From contig JBKBPL010000004.1 of NCBI GenBank assembly GCA_046293075.1, positions 80,626 to 144,625 on the forward strand: a stretch of 64,000 nucleotides of DNA, given 5' to 3'. The notes under the pieces were generated by a model. It searched no databases. It was given only the letters and a program-made list of their open reading frames with translations, and was not told the DNA's origin. Positions 1 to 10,625 of the stretch are shown piece by piece (within the stretch, counting starts at the first letter, position 1; the number at the start of each line of letters is the position of its first letter). The position numbers were made by a program, and so were the translations under genes. Origin of the DNA: Ga0077530 sp046293075 (GTDB lineage: Bacteria > Pseudomonadota > Alphaproteobacteria > Rhizobiales > Hyphomicrobiaceae).

Positions 1-320
1 AAGAGCGCCGCCGTCAGCGCCAGCTCGAAGGTCGCCGGGAAGCGCTCGGCGATCAGCGAGGTGACCGGCCGTTTGACCTGATAGGAAATGCCGAAGTCGT
101 AGCGCGCGGCATTCCAGATGAAGCGGCCGAACTGCACAAGCACAGGATCATTGAGGCCGAGCCGCTCACGCAGCTCCTCGCGCTCGGCGAGGCTCGTATC
201 CTGGCCGACCATCTGGTTGATGGGATCGCCTACGAAACGAAAGAGCACAAAGGCCAGGAGCGCCACCGTCAGCATGACGACGGCAGCTTCGAGCAGACGG
301 CGGATCGTGAACGCGAGCAT
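1..320 (-). CDS. ABC transporter permease, DppB/OppB type (3' end cut by window)
   Basis: Inner-membrane permease of a peptide/solute (Opp/Dpp-type) ABC importer; only the first ~106 residues are in the window. The translation begins MLAFTIRRLLEAA, then a hydrophobic first membrane segment, and continues with the family signature RERLGLNDP and a periplasmic stretch typical of DppB-like permeases. It lies 71 bp downstream of a solute-binding protein gene on the same strand, so it is most likely the next gene of that transport operon, with the second permease and ATPases beyond the window edge. A strong stem-loop lies in the gap. The substrate cannot be read from the sequence. Confidence 0.88.
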   Translation of the reverse strand, partial: MLAFTIRRLLEAAVVMLTVALLAFVLFRFVGDPINQMVGQDTSLAEREELRERLGLNDPVLVQFGRFIWNAARYDFGISYQVKRPVTSLIAERFPATFELALTAAL

Positions 321-348
321 TGGCGCCAATCAGTCCATGGAACAAACT

Positions 349-374
349 GCGGGGCGGACCGTGGTCCGCCCCGC
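349..374 (-). terminator. GC-rich stem-loop between binding protein and permease genes
   Basis: A perfect 11-bp inverted repeat (GCGGGGCGGAC / GTCCGCCCCGC, 4-nt loop) lies between the stop of the binding-protein gene at 392 and the permease start at 320. Read on the minus strand it is followed by a short T-rich run (AGTTTGTT) rather than a full U-tract. Such hairpins often attenuate transcription or protect the 3' end of the highly expressed binding-protein transcript; that role is inferred. Confidence 0.6.
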
Positions 375-391
375 GCGAGCACAGCGGCGCG

Positions 392-1969
392 CTATTCCTT
401 CTGCACCCAGTAGAAGAGGATCTGGTTGTCGGCGCGCTGGGCGATCTTGACCTTCTTCGACACACCCCAGTTCAGCGCCTGCTGATGAAGCGGAATGAGC
501 CCGGCCTCCTCGTGAACGATGCGGAAGGCCTGGGCGATCAGGTCGTCGCGCTTCGTCGTATCGTTCTCCACGAGAATCTGCTTGGCGAGCTCGTCGACCT
601 TGGGATTGCAGTAGCCGCCGTAGTTGAAGGCGCCGGAGCCCTTCCCGTCGCGGCAGCCAACGAGGTTGAGCAGCACGTTGTGGCTGTCGAATGAGCCGGG
701 CGTCCAGCCGAGCAGATTGAAGGAGCTGTCGTACTTCTGCGTCGCGCCGGCCTTCTCGAAATACTTGGCCTTCGGCATGGCATTGAGCTTGGCCTTGATG
801 CCGATGCGCGCGAGCATGGCGACGACGGCTTGGCAAATGGCCTCATCGTTGACGTAGCGGTCATTCGGGCAGTCCATCTCGATGGCGAAGCCGTTCGGAT
901 AGCCGGCCTCCGCGAGGAGCTTCTTTGCCGCGTCGGGGTCATAGGGGTGGCGCTTGAACTCGCCCGAGCGCGAGAAGAGCAGCGGCGAAATCAGCAGCGC
1001 CGAGTTGGCGGAATTGCCGCGCATGACGCGTGTGTGGATCGCCTCCATGTCGATGGCTTGGTAGAATGCCTTGCGCACGCGGACATCCTTGAAGGGGTTC
1101 TTGCCCTTCACATCCGAATAGAGCAGCTCGTCGCGCAGCGAATCCATGTTGAGGAAGATCGTGCGAAGCTCCGGACCGGTCAGCACGTCGGTGCCGGGAT
1201 TGGCCTTGATGCGGGCAATGTCCTGGACCGGGACCGGATCCATCATGTCGATCTCGCCCGAGAGGAGGGCGGCGACGCGGGTCGCATCGGACTTGATCGT
1301 CTGGAAGATCACCTCGGTGAGGTTGTGCTCGGGCTTGCCCCACCAGTTGGGATTCGGCTTGAAGACGGTCTTCACGCCGGGCTGGTGGCTCTCGACCATG
1401 AACGGCCCAGTGCCATTGGCCTTGAGGGTGAAGGGGCTGAGCTGCGTGGCGCTCGTCTGGACCTTGGTGGCGCCGTTCTCCTCCGCCCACTTCTTCGAGA
1501 AGATATACCAGGTGTCCCACTCGTAGTGCAGGATGGGGTTGGGCGTCGTGGTGATGAAATCGACGGTGTGATCGTCGACTTTGACGATCTTGGTGCCGGC
1601 TGCGATGCGGCTCTTGATGTTCGATTCGGGCGAGAGCGCACGCTCTGCTGAGAAGACCACGTCGTCGGCCGTGAAGGCCTCGCCGTTGTGGAATTTGACG
1701 CCCTTGCGCAGGTGGAAGCGCCATCGTGTCGGCTCGAGGATCTCCCAGCGCTCTGCGAGGCCGGGGATGATCTTCAGGTCCTTGTCGCGCTTCGTCAGCC
1801 CCTCCATGACATTGCCGAGGGCGCCAAGCGTGAAGGTCTCGTTCAGCGTGTAGGGGTCGAGCGCATTGAGGTCACCCTGGAAGGCATAACGGAACGTCTT
1901 GGCCTCAGTAGGTGCGGAGAGCATAGCGGCGGCAAGCGCCGCGGCCAGCGTCATGATGCGCAGCTTCAT
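392..1969 (-). CDS. ABC transporter substrate-binding protein (family 5), copy 1
   Basis: Periplasmic binding protein of a peptide/opine/glutathione-type importer (SBP_bac_5), 525 residues, the usual length. Residues 1-23 form a Sec signal peptide ending TEA before KTFRYAFQG. The mature protein shows family landmarks: NVMEGLTKRD, the WRFHLRKGVKFHNGE motif, FTADDVVFS, and VRVRKAFYQAID-type sequence in the second lobe. The start ATG has a GGGAG ribosome site upstream. It is a close paralogue of the gene immediately upstream (2161-3741), differing mainly in scattered ligand-lobe positions. Both are co-directional with the partial permease gene. Ligand unknown. Confidence 0.93.
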   Translation of the reverse strand: MKLRIMTLAAALAAAMLSAPTEAKTFRYAFQGDLNALDPYTLNETFTLGALGNVMEGLTKRDKDLKIIPGLAERWEILEPTRWRFHLRKGVKFHNGEAFTADDVVFSAERALSPESNIKSRIAAGTKIVKVDDHTVDFITTTPNPILHYEWDTWYIFSKKWAEENGATKVQTSATQLSPFTLKANGTGPFMVESHQPGVKTVFKPNPNWWGKPEHNLTEVIFQTIKSDATRVAALLSGEIDMMDPVPVQDIARIKANPGTDVLTGPELRTIFLNMDSLRDELLYSDVKGKNPFKDVRVRKAFYQAIDMEAIHTRVMRGNSANSALLISPLLFSRSGEFKRHPYDPDAAKKLLAEAGYPNGFAIEMDCPNDRYVNDEAICQAVVAMLARIGIKAKLNAMPKAKYFEKAGATQKYDSSFNLLGWTPGSFDSHNVLLNLVGCRDGKGSGAFNYGGYCNPKVDELAKQILVENDTTKRDDLIAQAFRIVHEEAGLIPLHQQALNWGVSKKVKIAQRADNQILFYWVQKE

Positions 1970-1999
1970 CGATTTCTACTCCCGGCGTCGAGGTGCTGG

Positions 2000-2122
2000 A
2001 TCTGATCAATCTGATCATAAGCGACATGCCGACCTGAGGTGCGTCGCGCGCCCCATGGCCGGCCATGGGACGGATACTGTCTCATCCCGAGCCGGCGGTC
2101 TAGCTGGTCCGCGCGCGGACCA
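2000..2122. promoter_or_regulatory. Region between the two binding-protein genes with a tandem repeat and two perfect palindromes
   Basis: The 191-bp gap between the two paralogues holds three ordered elements. A 9-bp direct repeat ATCTGATCA occurs twice in tandem (2000-2017), about 30 bp upstream of the copy-1 start. A perfect 18-bp palindrome CCCATGGCC/GGCCATGGG lies at 2052-2069. A second perfect 18-bp palindrome TGGTCCGCG/CGCGGACCA lies at 2105-2122. The TGATCA repeat suits a dimeric regulator; the palindromes could be operators or 3' processing hairpins for copy 2. Function is inferred from symmetry and position only. Confidence 0.45.
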
Positions 2123-2160
2123 TCGGTTCGGACACTGTCGGCGGCGCGACTGGCGGACGG

Positions 2161-3741
2161 CTATTGCATTTGCACCCAGTAGAAGAGGATACGGTTGTCG
2201 GCGCGCTGGGCCATGCGGACCTTTCTCGAAACGCCCCAGCTTAGCGCCTGCTGATGGAGGGGAATGAGGCCGACATCCTCATGGATGATGCGGAAGGCTT
2301 TGGCCAGCATATCGTCGCGCTTCTGGACATCGTTTTCGACAAGAATGGCACTTGCGAGCTCATCGACCACTGGATTGCAGTAGCCCCCGAAGTTGAAGGT
2401 GGCGCCCTTGCCGTTGGCATCGCGGCAACCGGCGATGGAGCGCAGGATATTGAGGCCGTCAAGTGAGCTCGCGGTCCAGCCAACCAAGTTGAATGAGCTG
2501 TCGTACTTTTGTGGCGCGCCGACCTTGTCGAAGTAGCGGGCCTTCGGCATGGCATTGAGCGTCACCCTCATGCCGATACGCGCCAGCATGGCGACGACGG
2601 CCTGACAGATGGCCTCATCGTTGACGTAGCGGTCATTCGGGCAATCCATCTCCAGGGCGAAGCCATTGGGATAGCCGGCCTCGGCGAGGAGCTTCTTAGC
2701 CGCGGCCGGATCATAGGGATGGCGTTTGAACTCGGCGGCCCGCGCGAACAGCGGCGGGTAGATCAGCAAGGCGGTCGGCGTGGCGTTGCCCCGCATGATC
2801 CGCTTCTGGATCGCCTCGATGTCAATGGCCTGGTAGAAGGCCTTGCGCACGCGCACGTCCTTGAACGGGTTCTTGCCCTTGACGTCGGCGTAGAGAAGCT
2901 CGTCGCGCGCCTGGTCCATGTTGAGAAGTATGGTGCGCAGCTCCGGGCCTGTGAGCACGTCTGTGCCGGCGCTCGCTTTGATGCGGGGGATGTCCTGCAC
3001 CGGCACGGGGTCGATCATGTCGACCTCGCCGGAAAGGAGGGCTGCGACGCGCGTCGCATCGGACTTGATGGTCTGGAAGACGACCCGCGTCAGATTGTGC
3101 TCGGGCTTGCCCCACCAGTGCGGATTGGGCCTGAATGTGGTGCGCACGCCCGGCTCGTGGCTCTCGACCATGAACGGGCCGGTGCCGTTGGCCTTGAGGG
3201 CGAAGGGGCTCAGGTGGGCGCTCTTCGCGTGGACCTTGGTGGCGCCATTCGCCTCGGCCCAGGCCTTCGACATGATGAACCAGGAGTCCCACTCGGCGTG
3301 CAGGATCGGGTTCGGTGCGGCGAGGACGAAATCGACGGTGTGATCGTCGATCCTTTCAGCCTTCATTTGCGCGGCAAAGCGCGTGCGAATGTTGGATTCC
3401 GGCGAGAGTGCCCGCTCCAGCGAAAAGATCACGTCGTCGGCTGTAAAGGCCTCGCCACTATGGAACCGGACGCCCCTGCGAAGGTGAAAGCGCCAGCGCG
3501 TGGGCGCGATGATTTCCCAGCGCTCGGCGAGAGCGGGCACGATCTTGAGGTCCTTGTCGCGCGTGACGAGGCCCTCCATGACATTACCGAGCGTGCCGAG
3601 CGTGAACGTCTCGTTGAGGGCATAAGGGTCGAGCGCATTGAGGTCGCCCTGGAAGGCGAACCGGAACGTCTTGGCCTCGGCAGGCACCGCAAGCACGGTG
3701 GCGGCAAGAGCCGCCGCCAGTGAGATGACGTTGCGCTTCAT
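2161..3741 (-). CDS. ABC transporter substrate-binding protein (family 5), copy 2
   Basis: Second SBP_bac_5 protein, 526 residues from the ATG at 3741, chosen because it is preceded by GAGGGG and begins directly with a signal peptide (residues 1-23, ending AEA before KTFRFAFQG). An upstream in-frame ATG would add 32 charged residues and bury the signal. It is nearly colinear with copy 1, sharing motifs such as NGTGPFMVESH, PNPHWWGKPEHNL and CPNDRYVNDEAICQ. Because it is first in the run, its promoter probably lies in 3742-3896. The pair looks like a tandem duplication that widened ligand range (inference). Confidence 0.93.
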   Translation of the reverse strand: MKRNVISLAAALAATVLAVPAEAKTFRFAFQGDLNALDPYALNETFTLGTLGNVMEGLVTRDKDLKIVPALAERWEIIAPTRWRFHLRRGVRFHSGEAFTADDVIFSLERALSPESNIRTRFAAQMKAERIDDHTVDFVLAAPNPILHAEWDSWFIMSKAWAEANGATKVHAKSAHLSPFALKANGTGPFMVESHEPGVRTTFRPNPHWWGKPEHNLTRVVFQTIKSDATRVAALLSGEVDMIDPVPVQDIPRIKASAGTDVLTGPELRTILLNMDQARDELLYADVKGKNPFKDVRVRKAFYQAIDIEAIQKRIMRGNATPTALLIYPPLFARAAEFKRHPYDPAAAKKLLAEAGYPNGFALEMDCPNDRYVNDEAICQAVVAMLARIGMRVTLNAMPKARYFDKVGAPQKYDSSFNLVGWTASSLDGLNILRSIAGCRDANGKGATFNFGGYCNPVVDELASAILVENDVQKRDDMLAKAFRIIHEDVGLIPLHQQALSWGVSRKVRMAQRADNRILFYWVQMQ

Positions 3742-3896
3742 GGTCCCCTCGCTCTTCGCCCCGCCCGATCGGGTGCGCGCCCGAGTGGAACGGGATTTTC
3801 GTGAACAATCCCTTCCTGATGCGCAGGCTTTAGCCATGATGGCCGCGCATTGCTGGTCTCACGGTTAAGGCGGGCGTGGGGGCGGCGGCCTTTCGG

Positions 3897-4763
3897 TCAG
3901 CGGCGGCGGACCTCGGCCCAACGGGCGAGCTGCGGTTCGGCGATGAGGCGCGCCCGCCCCTCCGTCAGCGCGGCGACATCACTTTCATAGGTGAGAAAGG
4001 CGCTCAGCGGCAGCTCCGCCACGATCACGACGCCCTTCGGCGCGAGCCGGCGGCGCAGCTCGCGGCCACCGCGCGGCGCGAGGTCGCCGACGACGGTCAG
4101 CACGTCGTCCCGCGCTGCCAGGATCTCGATCTCCATCAGTGGTTCGAGCCGCCGCAGCCCCGCCGTCCGGCACGCCGCCCGCATGGCGGCGGCTGCCGTC
4201 TGCTCGAAACCCGCGGGGGTCGAGCGCTGCGGATGAAAGGCACCGTCAATGAAGACGACGCGCGTGTCGATGATCCGGCCCTCGCCATCCACGCCTTCGG
4301 CGGAGGCCCGCGCGACGCCGCGCGCCACCGCGGCATTGAGAGCATCGATCTCGGGCGGGCCGGCGAACTCGCTCTCGAAGACATTGCCCTCGCCCGAACG
4401 GCGGGGAACAATCCGCAGGCGCACGACCGCGAAATCGCCGGTTCCGCCGTCGGCCGTCCCGAGCCGATGCTCGGCCTCGGCGAGCCGCCCCGGCGTCCAG
4501 CAGGGCAGCACGTTAGGCGGGCCAGTCTCGATCGGCACAGCCGCAGCCGCGGTGAGCTGGGCGAGCTGCTGCGCCAGCTCCTTGGGTGTGCGCGCCTCAA
4601 TCCGGAAGGCTTGAGGCTCGGCGCCACGTGCATAGGCGAAAGCCGCATCCGCGGTGCGGCACCGCTCGAGCGCCGACGCCAGCGCGCCCGCATCGCCCGT
4701 GCGCTTGGCCCGCACGGTCTGGCCGAGCAGCAGAATGGGGGCGTCAGTTGGCGACGGCGACAA
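3897..4763 (-). CDS. Stand-alone elongation factor G domain III-IV-V protein (no GTPase domain)
   Basis: 288 residues matching the C-terminal half of EF-G without the G domain or domain II. Residues ~8-100 follow domain III (LASALERCRTADAAF, then a KELAQQLAQL helix). Residues ~105-205 follow domain IV (GDFAVVRLRI ... DTRVVFIDGAFHP). The rest follows the EFG_C ferredoxin-like domain (LEPLMEIEI, VVGDLAPRGG, LTEGRA). The reading frame is intact, arguing against simple decay. The start is TTG at 4763 with GAGG just upstream; no ATG is available. It is divergent from parC, and no EF-G G domain lies in the 206 bp between them. Role unknown: possibly a ribosome-binding factor, or a maintained gene remnant. 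Confidence 0.75.
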   Translation of the reverse strand: MSPSPTDAPILLLGQTVRAKRTGDAGALASALERCRTADAAFAYARGAEPQAFRIEARTPKELAQQLAQLTAAAAVPIETGPPNVLPCWTPGRLAEAEHRLGTADGGTGDFAVVRLRIVPRRSGEGNVFESEFAGPPEIDALNAAVARGVARASAEGVDGEGRIIDTRVVFIDGAFHPQRSTPAGFEQTAAAAMRAACRTAGLRRLEPLMEIEILAARDDVLTVVGDLAPRGGRELRRRLAPKGVVIVAELPLSAFLTYESDVAALTEGRARLIAEPQLARWAEVRRR

Positions 4764-4969
4764 GGTGGCCTCGTGTCGAGGGGTGATTTGCCCGACTGTA
4801 GCTCAGGCTTTGGGCGAGGGGCCGTATCGGAAGCTGCGCTAAGGAAATTTCCACCATGCGTTGCAGGCCTGAAACGGCCTGCCGGCCCAGGCACAAGCTG
4901 TGCGCTCGGCATCGCTGTGGCGCCGCAGGCACTTGAGGGAAGCGGGCCGGGGCGTTAAGTCCCCGGACC

Positions 4970-7225
<2,256 letters not shown>

Positions 7226-7311
7226 GGCGATGCCCTTCGGCGCTTGACGCGTGGCGGGCGCCGACCGCAAGTAGAGGCGGCGGCGAACTTTGCTCGAAGG
7301 CAACCCGTAGA

Positions 7312-8640
7312 ATGTCGGCCGAAGCACGCGGACTCCTCCTCGAGATGTTCGATGCGGCGGTCGCCGCCACGCATCCGCGGACCTGCCTTGCGCCGCATTT
7401 GCCGCCCATGCCCGCACAAGGTCGGCTCATCGTGCTCTGTGCTGGCAAAGCCGCGATCGCCATGGCCTCGGTCGCCGAGGCATACTATGGGGCCGCCGGC
7501 ATCGGCGATCGGCTGACGGGCGTGGCGACGGCGCCCCATGGTTATGCGGCAGCATTCTCGGGTCCTCGGCCAGTGGGGCTTCAGGTTCTCGAAGGCCGAC
7601 ACCCGACGCCGGATGGCTCATCCCTCGCCGCTGCTGAGCGGGCGCTGGCGTTGGCGCGCTCTGCGGAGCCTGACGACACGGTACTGGTGCTGCTCTCGGG
7701 CGGCGCCTCGGCCTTGTGGGCGGCGCCGGCCGAAGGACTGGAGCTTGCCGAGAAGACGGCGCTGACGCGGGGGCTGCTCAAATCCGGTGCGGACATCCAC
7801 GAGATGAATGCCGTGCGCCGCCACCTCTCGCGCATCAAGGGCGGGCGGCTGCGCGCAGCGGCAGCGGCCGCGGGCACCTTTATCACACTCGCGATCTCTG
7901 ACGTGCCGGGCGATGATCCCGCAACGATCGGCTCGGGGCCGACTGTTGCCGATCCGACGACGCTTGCCGATGCGCGCAAGGTGATCTCGCGGCGCATTGC
8001 ACGCATGACCGAGCTGGGCCTGCCCGTACCGACCGGCGTCAATCGCGCCCTAGAGAATCCGGCGAACGAGACGCCGAAGCCGGGGGCCGCTCTCTTCGCG
8101 CGCGATATCTATGAGGTCGTTGCCACGCCCGTCGCTGCGCTCGAGGCAGCCGGCGCTATTGCACGTTCGCGGGGCTATGCCGTCCTGAGCCTCGGCGATC
8201 AGGTGACGGGCGAAGCGCGCGACGTCGCGTTGGCCCACGCCGCGCTGGCCAGCAAGGCGCGAGCCGACGGCCGGCGGCTCGCCATCATCAGCGGCGGGGA
8301 GCTTGAGGTTACGGTGCGCAATCGGGCGGGACGCGGCGGGCGCAGCCAGGAATACGCCCTTGCGTTGGCCTGCGCGCTCGATGGCCTCGCCGGCATCACG
8401 GCGCTCGCCGCGGACACGGATGGGATCGATGGCGGGGAGGGCCGGGTTGATGATCCTGCCGGCGCCGTGATCGGCCCGGATACGCTGGTGCGCGCGCGTG
8501 CGCGCCATGTGGACGCCCGAAAGGCCCTCGATAACAACGACGCCACGACCCTGTTCGCGGCGCTGGGCGACCTTGTGCACACCGGGCCGACCCATACGAA
8601 CGTCAACGATTTCAGAGTGATCCTCGTCGAGCCGGCCTGA
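7312..8640 (+). CDS. Glycerate 2-kinase (GckA/TtuD, MOFRL family)
   Basis: Phosphorylates D-glycerate to 2-phosphoglycerate; this family is often misnamed hydroxypyruvate reductase. It has 442 residues from the ATG at 7312, which has CGAAGG upstream. The N-terminal DUF4147 domain holds AGKAAIAMA, GVATAPHGY, EGRHPTPDG and LLSGGASALW, followed by the HEMNAVRRHLSRIKGG block. The C-terminal MOFRL domain holds ISGGELEVTVR, GRGGRSQEYAL and AADTDGIDGG, ending with HTGPTHTNVNDFRV. It is followed immediately by a DUF1036 gene and pyruvate kinase. Since its product enters lower glycolysis two steps above pyruvate kinase, the neighbourhood is metabolically coherent. Confidence 0.92.
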   Translation: MSAEARGLLLEMFDAAVAATHPRTCLAPHLPPMPAQGRLIVLCAGKAAIAMASVAEAYYGAAGIGDRLTGVATAPHGYAAAFSGPRPVGLQVLEGRHPTPDGSSLAAAERALALARSAEPDDTVLVLLSGGASALWAAPAEGLELAEKTALTRGLLKSGADIHEMNAVRRHLSRIKGGRLRAAAAAAGTFITLAISDVPGDDPATIGSGPTVADPTTLADARKVISRRIARMTELGLPVPTGVNRALENPANETPKPGAALFARDIYEVVATPVAALEAAGAIARSRGYAVLSLGDQVTGEARDVALAHAALASKARADGRRLAIISGGELEVTVRNRAGRGGRSQEYALALACALDGLAGITALAADTDGIDGGEGRVDDPAGAVIGPDTLVRARARHVDARKALDNNDATTLFAALGDLVHTGPTHTNVNDFRVILVEPA

Positions 8641-8645
8641 CACCC

Positions 8646-9152
8646 ATGACCAATGCACGTGAACGGGCCAAATGCGGCCGGGAGCCTGCCTGTGCGCCGC
8701 GCCGCTTCCCTCTGCGACTCATTCGATGGCCGCTGATCGCGTTTGCAGCCGCCTCGACAATCGTCATTGGCACGGATGGTGCGCGTGCAGATCTGAAGCT
8801 CTGCAATGCGACGTCGAGCAGGATTGGCGTGGCCATCGGCTACCAGGACCCGAAGGGCTGGGCGACCGAGGGCTGGTGGAACATCGCGTCACAGACTTGT
8901 GAGACGTTATTGAAAGGAAGGCTTGGCAGCCGCTTCTATTACGTGCATGCGGTAGACTACGACCGCGGCGGCGAGTGGGGCGGCACCAACATGATGTGCA
9001 CGGCCGACAAGGCCTTCACGATCCGTGGCGTCGAGGACTGCGCGCGGCGAGGCTTCAAGCGGACCGGCTTCTTCGAGGTCGATACGAAGGATTCGAAAGA
9101 CTGGACGATCCGCCTGACAGATCCGGGCGACAGCGGCGGGAAGGGGCGATGA
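8646..9152 (+). CDS. DUF1036 family exported protein
   Basis: A 168-residue protein whose N-terminal ~48 residues contain a basic region and hydrophobic segment ending in ARA before DLKLCNATS, consistent with export or membrane anchoring. The DUF1036 core follows: GVAIGYQD, TEGWWNIAS, YYVHAVDYDRGGEW, MCTADKAFTIRG, and FFEVDTKD near the end, with four conserved-looking cysteines. Function of the family is unknown. It starts 5 nt after the glycerate kinase stop and its TGA overlaps the pyruvate kinase ATG (ATGA), so it is translationally coupled to that enzyme, an association common in Hyphomicrobiales. Confidence 0.88.
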   Translation: MTNARERAKCGREPACAPRRFPLRLIRWPLIAFAAASTIVIGTDGARADLKLCNATSSRIGVAIGYQDPKGWATEGWWNIASQTCETLLKGRLGSRFYYVHAVDYDRGGEWGGTNMMCTADKAFTIRGVEDCARRGFKRTGFFEVDTKDSKDWTIRLTDPGDSGGKGR

Positions 9153-10594
9153 GACGGAACAGGCGGGTGAAAATTGTCGCGACGCTGGGCCCGGTCTCGT
9201 CGACCCCTGACGTGATCGAGAGCTACTTCCTGGCCGGCGTCGATGTCTTTCGCATCAACATGAGCCATTCGAGCTTCGACATGGTGCGGGGGCTGCATAG
9301 TGCGGTGCGCGCTGCCGAGATCAAGCATGGCCGCCCGATCGGCATTCTCGCCGACTTGCAAGGCCCGAAGTTCCGCGTCGGCAAGCTCGGCGGCGATCGG
9401 GCCGAGATCAAGGCCGGGCAAACCTATGTCTTCGACACCGACGAGCAGGAGGGTGACGATCGCCGCGTCTTCCTCCCCCATCCACAGATCTTCCAGAGTG
9501 TAGAGGCCGGTCACACCCTGCTGCTCGACGACGGCAAGATCCGGATGCGCGTCATCGAGGCCGATCCCCGGCGCATTGCCGCCGAGGTGATCGTCGGCGG
9601 CCCGCTCGCGAGCCGCAAGGGCATCTCCCTGCCCGATACGATCCTGCCCGTGAGCCCGCTGACCGACAAGGACAAGGCCGATCTCGACTTCGTCCTGAAG
9701 CTCGGCATCGACTGGGTAGGGCTCTCGTTTGTCCAGCGCGGCGAGGACGTGGCGCTGGCACGTCGGATGATCGGGCAGGGTGCCGCGATCATGTCGAAGA
9801 TCGAAAAGCCCTCCGCGATCGCCGATCTCGATCAGATCATCGCGCAGTCGGACGCGCTCATGGTGGCGCGCGGCGATCTCGGTGTCGAAATGCCGGTCGA
9901 GCGTGTGCCTGGCCTGCAAAAGCAGATCACGCGCAAGGCGCGCGCAGCCGGCAAGCCGGTGGTGATCGCAACGCAGATGCTCGAGAGCATGATCAGTGCG
10001 CCGGTGCCAACGCGCGCCGAGGTGTCCGACGTTGCCACGGCGGTGTTCGATGGCGCGGACGCGATCATGCTGTCGGCAGAGTCAGCCGTCGGCAAGTATC
10101 CCATCGAGGCGATCGGCATGATGGACCGCATCGCCATCGAGGCCGAGGCGGATCCGACCTACGACGTGCTGGTTCACGCAACCAGCACGCCGCCGCAGCC
10201 GACAGCGGCCGACGCGATTGCGGCCGCCACCCACGCGGTCGCCGATACGCTGCGGCTTTCGGCCATCATCTGCTTCACGGCGACCGGCTCGACGGCGCTG
10301 CGCGTTGCGCGCGAGCGGCCCGGCCTGCCGGTCATAGGCCTGACGCCGGTTGTCGCAACCGCGCGACGGCTTGCCGTCGTGTGGGGGGTGCATTGCGTGC
10401 TGACCAGCGATCCCGAGAACCTCGCCGATATGGTGAAGAAGGCGTGCCGCATTGCCTTCGAGGAAGGCTTTGTGCGCGCCGGCGGCGGCGTCATCATTAC
10501 CGCGGGCGTACCGCTCGGCTCACCCGGCACGACCAACATGGTCCGCATTGCCTATGTGAACGAGCAGGGCGAAGCGACGTCGCTCTCCGTGTAG
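9149..10594 (+). CDS. pyk: Pyruvate kinase
   Basis: Converts phosphoenolpyruvate and ADP to pyruvate and ATP. It has 481 residues, typical length. The start ATG overlaps the DUF1036 stop, with AAGGGG just upstream. Landmarks: KIVATLGPVSS, FRINMSHSS, ADLQGPKFRVG, the LGIDWVGLSFVQ strand, the catalytic lysine motif MSKIEKP, MVARGDLGVEMP and VVIATQMLESM, followed by DVATAVFDGADAIMLSAESA. The C-terminal domain is complete (VVWGVHCVL, GVPLGSPGTTNM). It is the last gene of the glycerate kinase-DUF1036-pyk run and converges on the CDF transporter gene after 31 bp, where a short CTCCG/CGGAG hairpin (10609-10622) may help terminate both. Confidence 0.96.
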   Translation: MRRNRRVKIVATLGPVSSTPDVIESYFLAGVDVFRINMSHSSFDMVRGLHSAVRAAEIKHGRPIGILADLQGPKFRVGKLGGDRAEIKAGQTYVFDTDEQEGDDRRVFLPHPQIFQSVEAGHTLLLDDGKIRMRVIEADPRRIAAEVIVGGPLASRKGISLPDTILPVSPLTDKDKADLDFVLKLGIDWVGLSFVQRGEDVALARRMIGQGAAIMSKIEKPSAIADLDQIIAQSDALMVARGDLGVEMPVERVPGLQKQITRKARAAGKPVVIATQMLESMISAPVPTRAEVSDVATAVFDGADAIMLSAESAVGKYPIEAIGMMDRIAIEAEADPTYDVLVHATSTPPQPTAADAIAAATHAVADTLRLSAIICFTATGSTALRVARERPGLPVIGLTPVVATARRLAVVWGVHCVLTSDPENLADMVKKACRIAFEEGFVRAGGGVIITAGVPLGSPGTTNMVRIAYVNEQGEATSLSV

Positions 10595-10625
10595 GTCTGA
10601 GGTCGCCGCTCCGAGACCGGAGAGC

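Noticed and set aside
10609..10622. CTCCG/CGGAG hairpin between pyk and the CDF gene as a bidirectional terminator
   Set aside because: Only a 5-bp stem without a U-tract, so not listed as a separate feature.
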